From contig NZ_CP126106.1 in the NCBI RefSeq assembly GCF_030123325.1, positions 2,012,001 to 2,076,000 on the forward strand: a stretch of DNA of 64,000 bases. Direction: 5' to 3'. This stretch comes from Peribacillus simplex (GTDB lineage Bacteria; Bacillota; Bacilli; Bacillales; DSM-1321). Position numbers and translations under genes: made by a program. Positions 45,675-53,829 of the stretch are shown one piece after another. Numbering within the stretch: position 1 is the stretch's first letter; each line of letters begins with the position of its first letter. Below the pieces are notes generated by a model, which saw only the letters and a list, made by a program, of their open reading frames with translations, did not search any database and was not told the origin of the DNA.

Positions 45675-46367
45675 ATGGAGATTCAATCAATACAGTTAGA
45701 ATCAGTTTTAACAAAAAAGGAAGTTATTCCTGGTTTAGATGTGTGGTTTGGTAGTTTAATTCAACCTAATTGGATTAAGAGGAGATTAAAAGAATATCTT
45801 TTAAATGAAGAGAAAGAGCGTGCAAAACAATTCATTGACCAGAAGTCTCGATCTCGTTATATCATAAGCCGCGGTTTATTAAGATGGATTATAGGAAAAT
45901 ATATTAATGATTGTCCTGAAAATATTATGTTTAAATATAACCCATATGGTAAACCATATCTTGATGAAATCCATCGAACTGGGATATCTTTTAACTTGTC
46001 TCACTCTCACGATTATCTTTGTATAGCAATAGGGAGTGGGAAAGATATCGGGATTGATGTTGAATTTGTAAGGCAATTATTTAATTTTATTTCAGTTATT
46101 GATTATATCTTTACAGAAAGAGAAAAGCAGACCTTTTTAACTCTTGAACACTCAAAACAATGTGAGTTTTTTTATGAAGTATGGGTTCGAAAAGAAGCCT
46201 TTGTAAAGGCCATTGGCAAAGGTTTATCCTATTCATTAACATCATTCGATGTATTAGATCTAAATATCGAGATAAAGGCTAAAAATGGTCACTTAACAGC
46301 ATGGGAAATAAAAGAGTTAAATCTCGATACTAATTACAAAGCAGCTGTGTGTTACAGAAATATATAG
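45675..46367 (+). CDS. 4'-phosphopantetheinyl transferase, Sfp type
   Basis: Activates the T and ACP domains by adding phosphopantetheine from CoA. Key motifs are GIDVEFV (Mg-binding Asp and Glu) and WVRKEAFVKAIGKGL, with FNLSHSHDYL before them, as in Sfp. ATG 45675 or the TTG at 45669, six bases after GGAGG, is the start. A pathway-dedicated PPTase makes the locus self-sufficient and supports recent transfer as a unit. A terminator lies 160 bp after its stop. Confidence 0.92.
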   Translation: MEIQSIQLESVLTKKEVIPGLDVWFGSLIQPNWIKRRLKEYLLNEEKERAKQFIDQKSRSRYIISRGLLRWIIGKYINDCPENIMFKYNPYGKPYLDEIHRTGISFNLSHSHDYLCIAIGSGKDIGIDVEFVRQLFNFISVIDYIFTEREKQTFLTLEHSKQCEFFYEVWVRKEAFVKAIGKGLSYSLTSFDVLDLNIEIKAKNGHLTAWEIKELNLDTNYKAAVCYRNI

Positions 46368-46633
46368 CAAAAAAATATTATTTTCTAAATTAATATGAGC
46401 AGTTTAATTAAAAATGATTTCTTTATTAGAAGAAATTAAAAATTAATGACTATCATTATTGCAAATAAATACTCCTTTAAATGGACTTTTATGTCTTAAC
46501 GGTATTTAGATTTATGTCTTTAGTCAAACAAGTGGGGAAGTCATCCCCGCTTTTTATTTGGATTCTTAATCATTACGTTAAATGTTAATTAACAAAACTA
46601 AATCGTTATTTGTAAAAACGCGTTGAACCCTAA
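46368..46633. other. Spacer after PPTase gene
   Basis: AT-rich, non-coding, with the terminator at 46530. Confidence 0.4.
46530..46558 (+). terminator. Terminator of the NRPS-PKS operon
   Basis: AAGTGGGGA / TCCCCGCTT stem (one G-T pair) with a five-base loop followed by TTTTATTT. It marks the likely 3' end of the biosynthetic operon. Confidence 0.75.
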
Positions 46634-46813
46634 TTAGGGGGGGGAGTTAGGGATAAAGATGTGCAAAAAGCATTAGAGATTTCCCCTAATTTACAACATA
46701 AAAAGATAAAGAATGCAGGTCATACTTTGCATTTAGAAAATAAAGAAGAAGTATTAGCCGTAATTGAACCTTTTATAAAAGCTTTCATTCAAGTAAAACA
46801 AAATAAAAGGTAA
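46634..46813 (+). pseudogene. C-terminal relic of an alpha/beta hydrolase
   Basis: Sixty codons reading VQKALEISPNLQHKKIKNAG, HTLHLENKEEVLAVIEPFI. The NAGHTLHLE block with its catalytic His and the final amphipathic helix are the usual C-terminus of alpha/beta hydrolases (MenH-like). The nucleophile half is missing. It could be a lost type II thioesterase or tailoring hydrolase of the adjacent pathway. Confidence 0.55.
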
Positions 46814-46842
46814 TCTGACTAAATAATAATGGAGAAATGAGA

Positions 46843-47628
46843 ATGAAAACTGCAGAAAACATATACCAATTTGAAAATTTATATAATTTCCGTGACATTG
46901 GAGGCTTTAAAACCAAAGATGGTTGCCACGTGAAGACCGGTATCCTATTCCGTTCAGATGAACTGTCTCGATTGTCTCAAAAAGATGTAGAAAGTTTTCA
47001 TCAAATAAATATAAAGTCAATTTGTGATTTAAGGACGCTTCAGGAACAACAATCAAAAGTCAGCCGTATCCAGACTGGAAAGGAAATTCAACTACTAAAC
47101 GTATCAATTCATGATAAGAGCAGAGAGTTTACACATCTTGAATTCTTTAAGTTTCTAGTTAGTAAATCCAATACCATTGATTTTGAAAAAATAATGAAAG
47201 AAATGTATGACCATATGGCATTTGGTTGTTATAAGGAAATCAATGAAGTTATCACGTTTCTTTCAAATCAAAAAAGTTTACCTGCTCTCATTCACTGTAC
47301 CGGAGGGAAGGATCGTACTGGGTTTATATCAGCCCTTATCCAATTACTTGTGGGGGTGCCATATGAAACGGTGATAAATGAATACCTTTTATCTAATCAA
47401 TTAATTGCGAAACGTATGAAAAAGATAGAAACGTTTATTCAATGGATGAGTTTGTTCCAAATGTCTTCAGAGCGTATAAAACCAATCTTAGAAGTTAGAC
47501 GTGATTACTTAGAAGAAGTGTATAACAAGATTATAGGGCAATACGGTGACATTGAAAATTACCTTCGTCTGGCTTGTAAGGTTCCCCAAAGCAATTTAGA
47601 GAACCTTAAGCAATTATTGATTGAATAA
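46843..47628 (+). CDS. Tyrosine/serine protein phosphatase family
   Basis: 261-residue PTP-like phosphatase (Y_phosphatase3 type). It has NFRDIGGFKTKDG near the N-terminus and the P-loop HCTGGKDRTGF with catalytic Cys near 155 and Arg near 161; the usual HCTAGKDRTG has Gly for Ala here. Substrates of this group include protein phosphotyrosine and phosphoinositides. GGAG lies eight bases before ATG 46843. It follows the biosynthetic operon after a relic; any link to the pathway is unproven. Confidence 0.85.
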   Translation: MKTAENIYQFENLYNFRDIGGFKTKDGCHVKTGILFRSDELSRLSQKDVESFHQINIKSICDLRTLQEQQSKVSRIQTGKEIQLLNVSIHDKSREFTHLEFFKFLVSKSNTIDFEKIMKEMYDHMAFGCYKEINEVITFLSNQKSLPALIHCTGGKDRTGFISALIQLLVGVPYETVINEYLLSNQLIAKRMKKIETFIQWMSLFQMSSERIKPILEVRRDYLEEVYNKIIGQYGDIENYLRLACKVPQSNLENLKQLLIE

Positions 47629-47672
47629 TGGAATCAACTATATCTTATGAATATAGAACGTACGGAGGCGTT

Positions 47673-47958
47673 ATGATGGATATGAGTAATTACCGGATTA
47701 GTGAAGAAGAAATAAAGAAAATATTAAATGAATATTTTGAGGGGGGACGCCTAAAACAGATACCAAAAAAAGAATGAATACCTTAGTATATATATATCTG
47801 AAAATTTTCAAAAGGGTAAATATTATACTGAAAAGGAAGTAAATGAGGTATTAAAAGATATATTTGATGACTTTGTAATGATAAGAAGATACTTAATAGA
47901 TTACAAACTGTTGAATAGAAATAAAGAAGGCACAAGATATTGGGTAGTAGACCCCTAA
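47673..47958 (+). pseudogene. DUF2087 protein, frameshifted
   Basis: The frame starting MMDMSNYRISEEEIKKILNE YFEGGRLKQIPKK stops at TGA 47775, while the next frame carries on with YLSIYISENFQKGKYYTEKE, then FVMIRRYLIDYKLL and GTRYWVVDP. Together they make the DUF2087 pattern (FxxGRLxxIPxK ... YxExEVNxxL ... RRxLIDxxLLxRxxxG). A run of seven A at 47764-47770 with one base too many explains the break; it could be a mutation or a sequencing error. CGGAGG precedes the start. Confidence 0.65.
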
Positions 47959-48203
47959 ATAAAAAATATAGCTATATAAAGGTAAGTATGGATACGTAAC
48001 AAGTAACCCCAAATCACTATGCTAAAACCTGTTTAACCTGAAATAAAGTAAGATAGCATGTTAATCAACGGTCCTCATGTTCCTTTTAAATCAATGAGAA
48101 AATCCTTTATTGAGGAGCTTTCTAGATAAAATAATTATTTAATAATTAGTAACATGTCAACTAATTATATAGATGAAATACTATTAAAAAACTTAAAAAT
48201 GGG
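47959..48203. other. Intergenic
   Basis: AT-rich DNA with no recognised gene or hairpin. Confidence 0.3.
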
Positions 48204-48527
48204 GTGAAACGTTTGGTTCTTAAGAAAAATGCAACGTCCACATTATGTCTTTTCGGATTGCTTTTTGTGTTAAGTTCAAATTACTTGTTATATCATTCCT
48301 TTTTTCAAATCAATTCATCATCTCCTAATTTAAATGGAATGGTAGTAGGTTCTATTTTAAATTTAAGTCTCGTTGTTCCTTTATTATTTTTAGGCTGGCA
48401 ACGTAAGTTCAGCTTGAAGTATTTTATTATGTTAATGCCAGCAGGTCTCATTCTCGCACGTTTTATCATCCCAATAGAATATTTGTCCTCTTTTGGGGCA
48501 ATTATATATGGTTGGGTGTTAAAGTAG
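48204..48527 (+). CDS. Small membrane protein, possibly an N-terminal fragment
   Basis: 107 residues from a GTG (or TTG 48213) with four hydrophobic segments (about 11-31, 44-62, 70-87 and 92-105) and a basic start. The closest thing I recall is the first part of longer Bacillus cereus-group membrane proteins of about 300 residues; if so, the gene stops early. Ribosome site is weak. No function. Confidence 0.4.
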   Translation: MKRLVLKKNATSTLCLFGLLFVLSSNYLLYHSFFQINSSSPNLNGMVVGSILNLSLVVPLLFLGWQRKFSLKYFIMLMPAGLILARFIIPIEYLSSFGAIIYGWVLK

Positions 48528-48675
48528 AGGACATATTATTTGTACTTAAAATTTTATTTGATTGACAATATGTTAATTAGGATTGTATGAAGTATACACC
48601 TTTAGAAAAAGAAAAATAATGAAATTCCCATATATAAGTTGTTTTTATTAATGTGAACAGAGGAGGGGATTTAGT

Positions 48676-49341
48676 ATGAAGAGTCAAAAATATATTGATT
48701 TGAGTCATACCATTCAAGATGGCATTATAACTTATAAAGGGCTTCCTGCCCCAATCATTTGTGATTATTTAAGTCGGGAAGAATCTCGAAAACATTACGA
48801 AGAAGGTACAGAATTTCAAATTGGAAAAATAGAAATGGTGTCTAATACAGGAACTTATATTGATGTCCCTTTTCATAGGTATGTTAATGGAAAAGATCTA
48901 TCGGAAACATCAATTGATAAGATGGCTGGTCTAGAAGGAATCATTGTTCATATTGATGAAAACAAAAAAGAGATTGATGAGGATGTGTTTTATGACCTTG
49001 CTATGGAAGGAAAAGCTGTTCTTATTCACACAGGTTGGGACCAATATTGGAATACGGATCAATACTTTGAAAATCATCCGTATTTAACTGAGAAAGCAGC
49101 ACAATATTTAGTGGATAAAAGAGCTTCTTTAGTTGGGATTGATTCTGTAAATATAGATGATACGTCAGGTAAAGATCGTCCTGTACATACAACTTTATTA
49201 GGGCGAGAAATTCTAATCGTTGAACATTTATGCAACTTAAAAGAAATTTCAACTGAAAACTTTTTATTTTATGCTGTTGCTCCAAAAATCAAAGACTTTG
49301 GAACTTTTCCAGTTAGAGCCTTTGTAGAAGTTTCAAACTAA
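48676..49341 (+). CDS. Cyclase family protein (KynB-like fold)
   Basis: 221-residue member of the cyclase/kynurenine formamidase family (PF04199), zinc or manganese hydrolases that include polyketide cyclase-like enzymes. The motif normally written HxGTHxDxPxH reads NTGTYIDVPFH (57-67), so two metal-ligand histidines are Asn57 and Tyr61, while Asp63 and His67 remain. GVGIDSVNIDD-like and HTTLLGREILIVEHLCNL blocks match the rest. GAGGAGGGG precedes the ATG. As the last gene before the IS copies it could act on the NRPS-PKS product, but that is inference. Confidence 0.78.
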   Translation: MKSQKYIDLSHTIQDGIITYKGLPAPIICDYLSREESRKHYEEGTEFQIGKIEMVSNTGTYIDVPFHRYVNGKDLSETSIDKMAGLEGIIVHIDENKKEIDEDVFYDLAMEGKAVLIHTGWDQYWNTDQYFENHPYLTEKAAQYLVDKRASLVGIDSVNIDDTSGKDRPVHTTLLGREILIVEHLCNLKEISTENFLFYAVAPKIKDFGTFPVRAFVEVSN

Positions 49342-49449
49342 CTATAGTTATTTGACATAGTGGCATTTATATTATTGTTATATTCACAGGGAAGATCAAT
49401 GATATCCTTAATCCGTGAATTTTGTTTTTGCTTTTAATAATTCCTGTTA

Positions 49450-49749
49450 ATGAAATTAAAATATTTAAACAAGATTACTAAACGGGGACGAAAGAAATTG
49501 AGGGCTCTCTTATTCCGGGCAGCCATGATACTGGTGGCAAAGAACAAGGCTTTTAAAGCTCTTCATATATATTACACAACACGTTCTCACAATCCCTTAA
49601 AGAAAATGCAATCTCTGATAGCCTTGTGTAACAAGCTTATTCGAATTCTGTTTTCAATAGGTAAAAAACAATTTAGGTTTCAAGAAGACAAGATGTTAAA
49701 GGATATCCCTCATATGGCAGCATTTGTAGTTCATCAAACAGTCGCATAA
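49450..49749 (+). pseudogene. C-terminal relic of IS110-family transposase (IS-C type)
   Basis: 99 codons with ITKRGRKKLRALLFRAAMIL and KMQSLIALCNKLIRILFSIG, the end of the Transposase_20 domain. The catalytic serine block and the whole DEDD half are missing. It is followed by about 300 bp of non-coding DNA shared with the right end of IS-C, so it is an older, decayed member of the same group. Confidence 0.75.
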
Positions 49750-49826
49750 CTCATCGGAATTTAAGGTTACACGGTCATTTAATTAACTCTCATTTGAAAG
49801 TGAAGCACGGATTAGTCGGCAAAGCA

Positions 49827-50132
49827 ACTAACGTGAGGGCTTAGCTCCTGTGAGGCAGCATGACCGACATCCACCTCATGGAAAGGTTGAACGAAGGAAT
49901 GATAGGGCAATTGACCCGTTGAGACATGGGAGGGAAAGCCTCCAGGGGCGGCGTGGAGAATGTGCATTATATGGATATGGAGTGTTGTACAACTCCTTTA
50001 TTTCACTATGCCTTCACGAAATCTTCATGTCCTGAAATCACTCCATTTAACCGTGAACTTAAATTCAATGGTGATGAAATTCTGCGAATAAGCGAGTATT
50101 TGTGAGAAAATCGTATTAAACTGAGGGAGTTG
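49827..50132 (+). ncRNA. Conserved IS-C-type right-end non-coding DNA (relic copy)
   Basis: Highly similar to 56275-56551: GGGCAATTGACCCGTTGAGA, CATGGGAGGGAAAGCCTCCA and GGGGCGGCGTGGAGA are identical. In IS1111-group elements the guide RNA is encoded downstream of the transposase, which is where this lies. Conservation far above that of the attached coding relic supports an RNA function. Confidence 0.5.
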
Positions 50133-50369
50133 AAGAGTGCTATTTGATTTTTATTCAACAATTGGGCCATTTAATGGAATAAGGTTATTGAACGGGTAGA
50201 TTTTAAAAAAGTATTATTAAATACTTCACAAAACATAAAGGTAAATTGTGGTAATATGGATAAAAATACTTAGAAGTCCAAGGAGAGTGTTATTAGTTGC
50301 TTGATTATGAGCGTTCTTTGTCGTTAGATTTCGAGGAATCTTCGTATATTGAAAAGGATGGTTATCAGT

Positions 50370-50690
50370 GATACTGTCCTTATGGACATCCAAACCACAT
50401 GCTCTTTCAATGATTACATCCATTGAAATCTTCCTTTCTAGGCTTGGAAATTGGAGGCTGGTGCAACAATCAGAATTAGGATTAATCTACCATAGGTGCT
50501 TCCCGTAAGGGAGCGACAGTTTGTGGTGCACCGTGGTCGTTGGAGTCAGACTAACGGATGGGCTCTAAGGCACCATAGTTCATCGACCTTCCTCTCCCAG
50601 CCTTAGAATCATCATGGACGCACTCAATACATTTTCATTCTTTGTGGTGAATCGCCGATTTTTGCGATTCATGGATGGCTAACGGGTGCG
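50370..50690 (-). mobile_element. IS-B (IS110 family) relic, copy 2, with transposase start
   Basis: On the minus strand the conserved left end (50690-50475) leads to an AAGGAAGATTTCA site and ATG 50423, then MDVIIERACGLDVHKDSI, a typical IS110 transposase N-terminus with the first catalytic Asp. After 18 codons the homology stops. It abuts IS-A copy 2 at the motif CTAACGGGTG. Confidence 0.7.
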
Positions 50691-50751
50691 TTCGTATTAT
50701 AAGGTTAGCCAGTTTTTACTGGTTGACCTTTTTTAAATAGAATCTATTATA

Positions 50752-50934
50752 TCAGTAGCCAGGGTAGGACGTACGGGTGCGTGGGACTTGATCCCGTGAA
50801 CTAAACTGTCCGGCCCCCTACTTGTAGAAACATGTTTGAGGCTGGTTGGGACGTAGATCTCGTATAACAAGCGAAGCTATGACACTGCATGGAGGACTAG
50901 GGGTACTGGTTAGTAAGTAGAGGAGGAAAAAACA
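50752..50934 (+). ncRNA. Candidate bridge RNA of IS-A (copy 2)
   Basis: 183 bases, differing from copy 1 at only about six positions (for example GCGAAGC for GCGTAGC and CTGCATGG for CTACATGG). Position and length match IS110-group bridge RNAs, which start near the left end and run to the transposase ribosome site (AGAGGAGG). Confidence 0.55.
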
Positions 50935-52137
50935 ATGAATCCAGTTGTTGGTCTGGATGTGGCAAAAGGAGAGAGCCAAGTACAGGCATTTTTAGACCAA
51001 TCTAAACCGTATGGGAAGAGCTTTTCAATGAAGCATACCAAGGAGGAATTGGATCAATTTTTAGACTTTCTAAAAGAAGTTGAAGAGGTGGCAGGGCAGA
51101 TGCCTATGGTCATTTTAGAATCTACAGGGCATTACCATTCTCCCGTTATTCAATACTTGGAGGAACAAGGGATTCTATATATCTTACTAAATCCGATTAT
51201 TTCTTATCAGGCAAAGAAGTCCAGTTTACGGAAGGTAAAAACAGACGCTATCGATGCGTACCAGTTGTGTGTGCTGTATTACAAGGAGGATTTTGAACCT
51301 CATAAAATTAGAGGAATTCAGCTTTTAGACCTTCGTAATTTGTCCAGACAACAGGAAATCGTAACGAATATGTATGTGGAGGCTAAACTTCAGTTTCACA
51401 CCATTTTAGATCAAGTGTTTCCTGAATACCGGAAGGTTTTTGGGGATCTATATTCGAAGGTTTCTTTATTGATGTTAAAGGAATATCCTACTTCAGAGGC
51501 GGTATTAACGGCCGGAGAAAGTAGACTAGCAGAGAGTGTAATAGAGTTCTGTCCTAGCAGATCGGGTGAATGGGCGTGGGAAAAAGCAAAAAAAATAATG
51601 AATTCCGCATCTCGAAATCCATTTCAAAAAAACGTGTATGAAAGTCACGTAATCAATCTTCGTATGTATATTGAGTTGCTTTTTCATTACCAGGGACACC
51701 TTTCTGATTTGGAAGATCGTATAGTGGCCCTGGCAAATGAAATGGAAGAATATAAGATCATCCAATCGATTCCCGGTATCGGAGAAAAAATCGCAGCCAC
51801 GATTATCTCAGAAATTGGTGAAATCGATCGGTTTAATCATCCGAAAAAACTGGTTGCCTTCGCTGGAGTGGATCCAAGTGTTCACTCATCGGGTAAGTTT
51901 ACGGCAACCATTAATCGTATTACCAAAAGGGGTTCGAGCAGACTACGTCACTCTCTGTATCTTGCCGTACTATGCGGCATAAGAAGTTCAAGGAACAAAA
52001 AGCTTAAAGCCTTCTATGATAAGAAAAAATCAGAAGGAAAACCTGCCAAAGTGTCAATCGTTGCCTGTATAAATAAGTTACTTCATTGGATTTATGCTAT
52101 ATTAAGCAGAAAAGAAACGTTCCTAGATTTAGCCTAA
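50935..52137 (+). CDS. IS110 family transposase, intact
   Basis: 400 residues. N-terminal DEDD RuvC-like nuclease: Asp8 (GLDVAKG), Glu62 (ILESTGHYH), Asp104 and Asp107 (KTDAIDAY). C-terminal Transposase_20 domain: IPGIGEKIAATII (279-291), FAGVDPSVHSSG (309-320) with the catalytic serine among Ser318-Ser319, and ITKRGSSRLRHSLY. It recombines DNA by forming a serine-DNA link guided by the element's RNA (family knowledge). RBS AGAGGAGG. With copy 1 it could mobilise or delete the biosynthetic segment. Confidence 0.95.
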   Translation: MNPVVGLDVAKGESQVQAFLDQSKPYGKSFSMKHTKEELDQFLDFLKEVEEVAGQMPMVILESTGHYHSPVIQYLEEQGILYILLNPIISYQAKKSSLRKVKTDAIDAYQLCVLYYKEDFEPHKIRGIQLLDLRNLSRQQEIVTNMYVEAKLQFHTILDQVFPEYRKVFGDLYSKVSLLMLKEYPTSEAVLTAGESRLAESVIEFCPSRSGEWAWEKAKKIMNSASRNPFQKNVYESHVINLRMYIELLFHYQGHLSDLEDRIVALANEMEEYKIIQSIPGIGEKIAATIISEIGEIDRFNHPKKLVAFAGVDPSVHSSGKFTATINRITKRGSSRLRHSLYLAVLCGIRSSRNKKLKAFYDKKKSEGKPAKVSIVACINKLLHWIYAILSRKETFLDLA

Positions 52138-52383
52138 TTAACGGTTTTGTGAAACAGAGAAAAATCCTTCCAAAAGGGTTTTGGAGGGCTATTTGGCATG
52201 GCCAAAAATAGTATATCATAAGGGAAATGAAAATATTAGAGAAAGATATTGACATCCTATTAGCTGGTTTAGTTTATAAGGAACACAAAAATGATCAATC
52301 TTTTTTATAAAACAATAATCCAATTAAATAGTATAAGGGCATGTTTTGATTAATCTTTTTCAAAACATGCCCTTTCTATTTAT
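52138..52383. other. IS-A right end and spacer
   Basis: The first 30-60 bases are probably the element's right end; AATCCTTCCAAAAGGGTTTTGG forms a weak hairpin. The rest is spacer with the terminator at 52334. Confidence 0.4.
52334..52375. terminator. Bidirectional terminator after MFS gene
   Basis: AAGGGCATGTTTTGA / CAAAACATGCCCTT with a loop of about ten bases. It ends the minus-strand MFS gene. Confidence 0.8.
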
Positions 52384-53634
52384 TCATTTATCAAGGTTGT
52401 TTGTATTAATTTGATCAAACTTTGTGGTGATCCCATGATCCATTCTTTTTTTTATTTTTACTCTGTATAAATTAATCGCTCCCAAAGCTACAGATATTCC
52501 GGCCAAATATAGGGCTTGTTGATAACTGTTCAATAGATTAACGACTAAACCGAATAAAGAGGGTGCTATGACAATGAATAATTGATTTAATGTCAATGCT
52601 GAACTCACCGTTAACCCTATAAAACGTGAATCCGATTGCTCTGTGATACAAGCAATAAAAATGGAATACCAACCAATGGCTACAAAACCCAAAAGAAAAC
52701 AAAATAATAGCATCAAGATTTCCATTTGAACAGTCATGATGAGTGGCAGCATCACTGTAAGAATTACGGTAACAGCCATCACAATAAGCAATAATCTTTC
52801 CCTTATACCTTCAAAGAATTGATCACTCGCCCATGCGATGACTACCCGTCCAACCATACCACCTATTAAAACGACGCTTAAATATTTTCCTGCCTCTGTT
52901 AATGAATAGCTCCCTTCGTTATGCAAATAACTCATAAAATGCGCAATGATAATCATCTGTAATGACATCATCACAACACCCACTATATACATCGGATATA
53001 ACTCCTTATTATTTTTGATGACATTCATTTTCTCCTTGAACCCGACCGAGGTTGATCTCGTTCCACTCGTTCTTTCTGGTTCGTTATATAATAATAAGAA
53101 GATCAGCCCTCCCATTATTGCTACGATCCCTTGTACTACATGTACTGATGACAAATTGAAATGATAATATGTATAGGGTAAAACTGCAGAGGCTAGAGAT
53201 CCTCCAATCGGTATTCCCGTCTGTCTTATCCCTAGAGCCAGACCTCTATGTTCGTTTGGAAACCATTTTACGATGGCCGTGCTTCCACCGGTTTGAGCAC
53301 TTCCGTACCATATACCGACCAACAATAATAAAAGCAGCAATACCATATAATCATAAACAAAAACTAGCGTTAAAGCTGAGAGGCCCAATAAAATGTTCCC
53401 CCACCCGATAATGTGTTTTTCCCCTTTTTTATCCATCAAGTAACCGAACGCCAGCATTGAAAACATCGGACCAATATTGACCGCTGAAACAATGAAGCCT
53501 GTTTGAAGTGGTGTTAAATTCCATTCAATTTGATAAAATGCAGCGATGGGTCCCATGCCATATGTCACAAAGGTTGCTGCAGTTTGTGATAACGTGGCCA
53601 CCAATACGATTAACCATTTATAATATGTATGCAT
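52384..53634 (-). CDS. MFS transporter
   Basis: 416 residues, 12 helices. GYLMDKKGEKHIIGWGN is the motif-A loop between helices 2 and 3; GIWYGSAQTGGSTAIVKWFP, then RGLALGIRQTGIPIGGSLA resemble sugar-acid, cyanate (CynX) or nitrate-type facilitators. GGGGGAGAATTT precedes the ATG on the minus strand. It is divergent from a LysR-type regulator 195 bp away, a usual arrangement for inducible uptake of an organic acid. Substrate unknown. Confidence 0.87.
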   Translation of the reverse strand: MHTYYKWLIVLVATLSQTAATFVTYGMGPIAAFYQIEWNLTPLQTGFIVSAVNIGPMFSMLAFGYLMDKKGEKHIIGWGNILLGLSALTLVFVYDYMVLLLLLLLVGIWYGSAQTGGSTAIVKWFPNEHRGLALGIRQTGIPIGGSLASAVLPYTYYHFNLSSVHVVQGIVAIMGGLIFLLLYNEPERTSGTRSTSVGFKEKMNVIKNNKELYPMYIVGVVMMSLQMIIIAHFMSYLHNEGSYSLTEAGKYLSVVLIGGMVGRVVIAWASDQFFEGIRERLLLIVMAVTVILTVMLPLIMTVQMEILMLLFCFLLGFVAIGWYSIFIACITEQSDSRFIGLTVSSALTLNQLFIVIAPSLFGLVVNLLNSYQQALYLAGISVALGAINLYRVKIKKRMDHGITTKFDQINTNNLDK

Positions 53635-53829
53635 TAAGAAATTCTCCCCCTATGCTTGATGTATCGTTCAATAATAATTAGGTGGGATAAATTCTTATTT
53701 TTAGCTTCTAGCATTATCTAGTCTCCCTTACTTATTAAGCTAACTAGAGTTTACTCTGACTGCCCAGAAGCGTAAAATGGAGGAAAATGATAGGGTTCAT
53801 AATTTTTTTTTATAGGGTGTGCAAACTAT

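Larger units (their letters stand above)
50735..52170 (+). mobile_element. IS-A copy 2 (IS110 family), apparently complete
   Basis: Left end, candidate guide RNA, intact transposase and a short right end. No terminal inverted repeats or target duplication are visible, as expected for IS110. The motif CTAACGGGTG plus an ACTGGTTGACC hairpin stands just upstream, as at copy 1. Exact right border cannot be fixed without an empty site. Confidence 0.8.
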
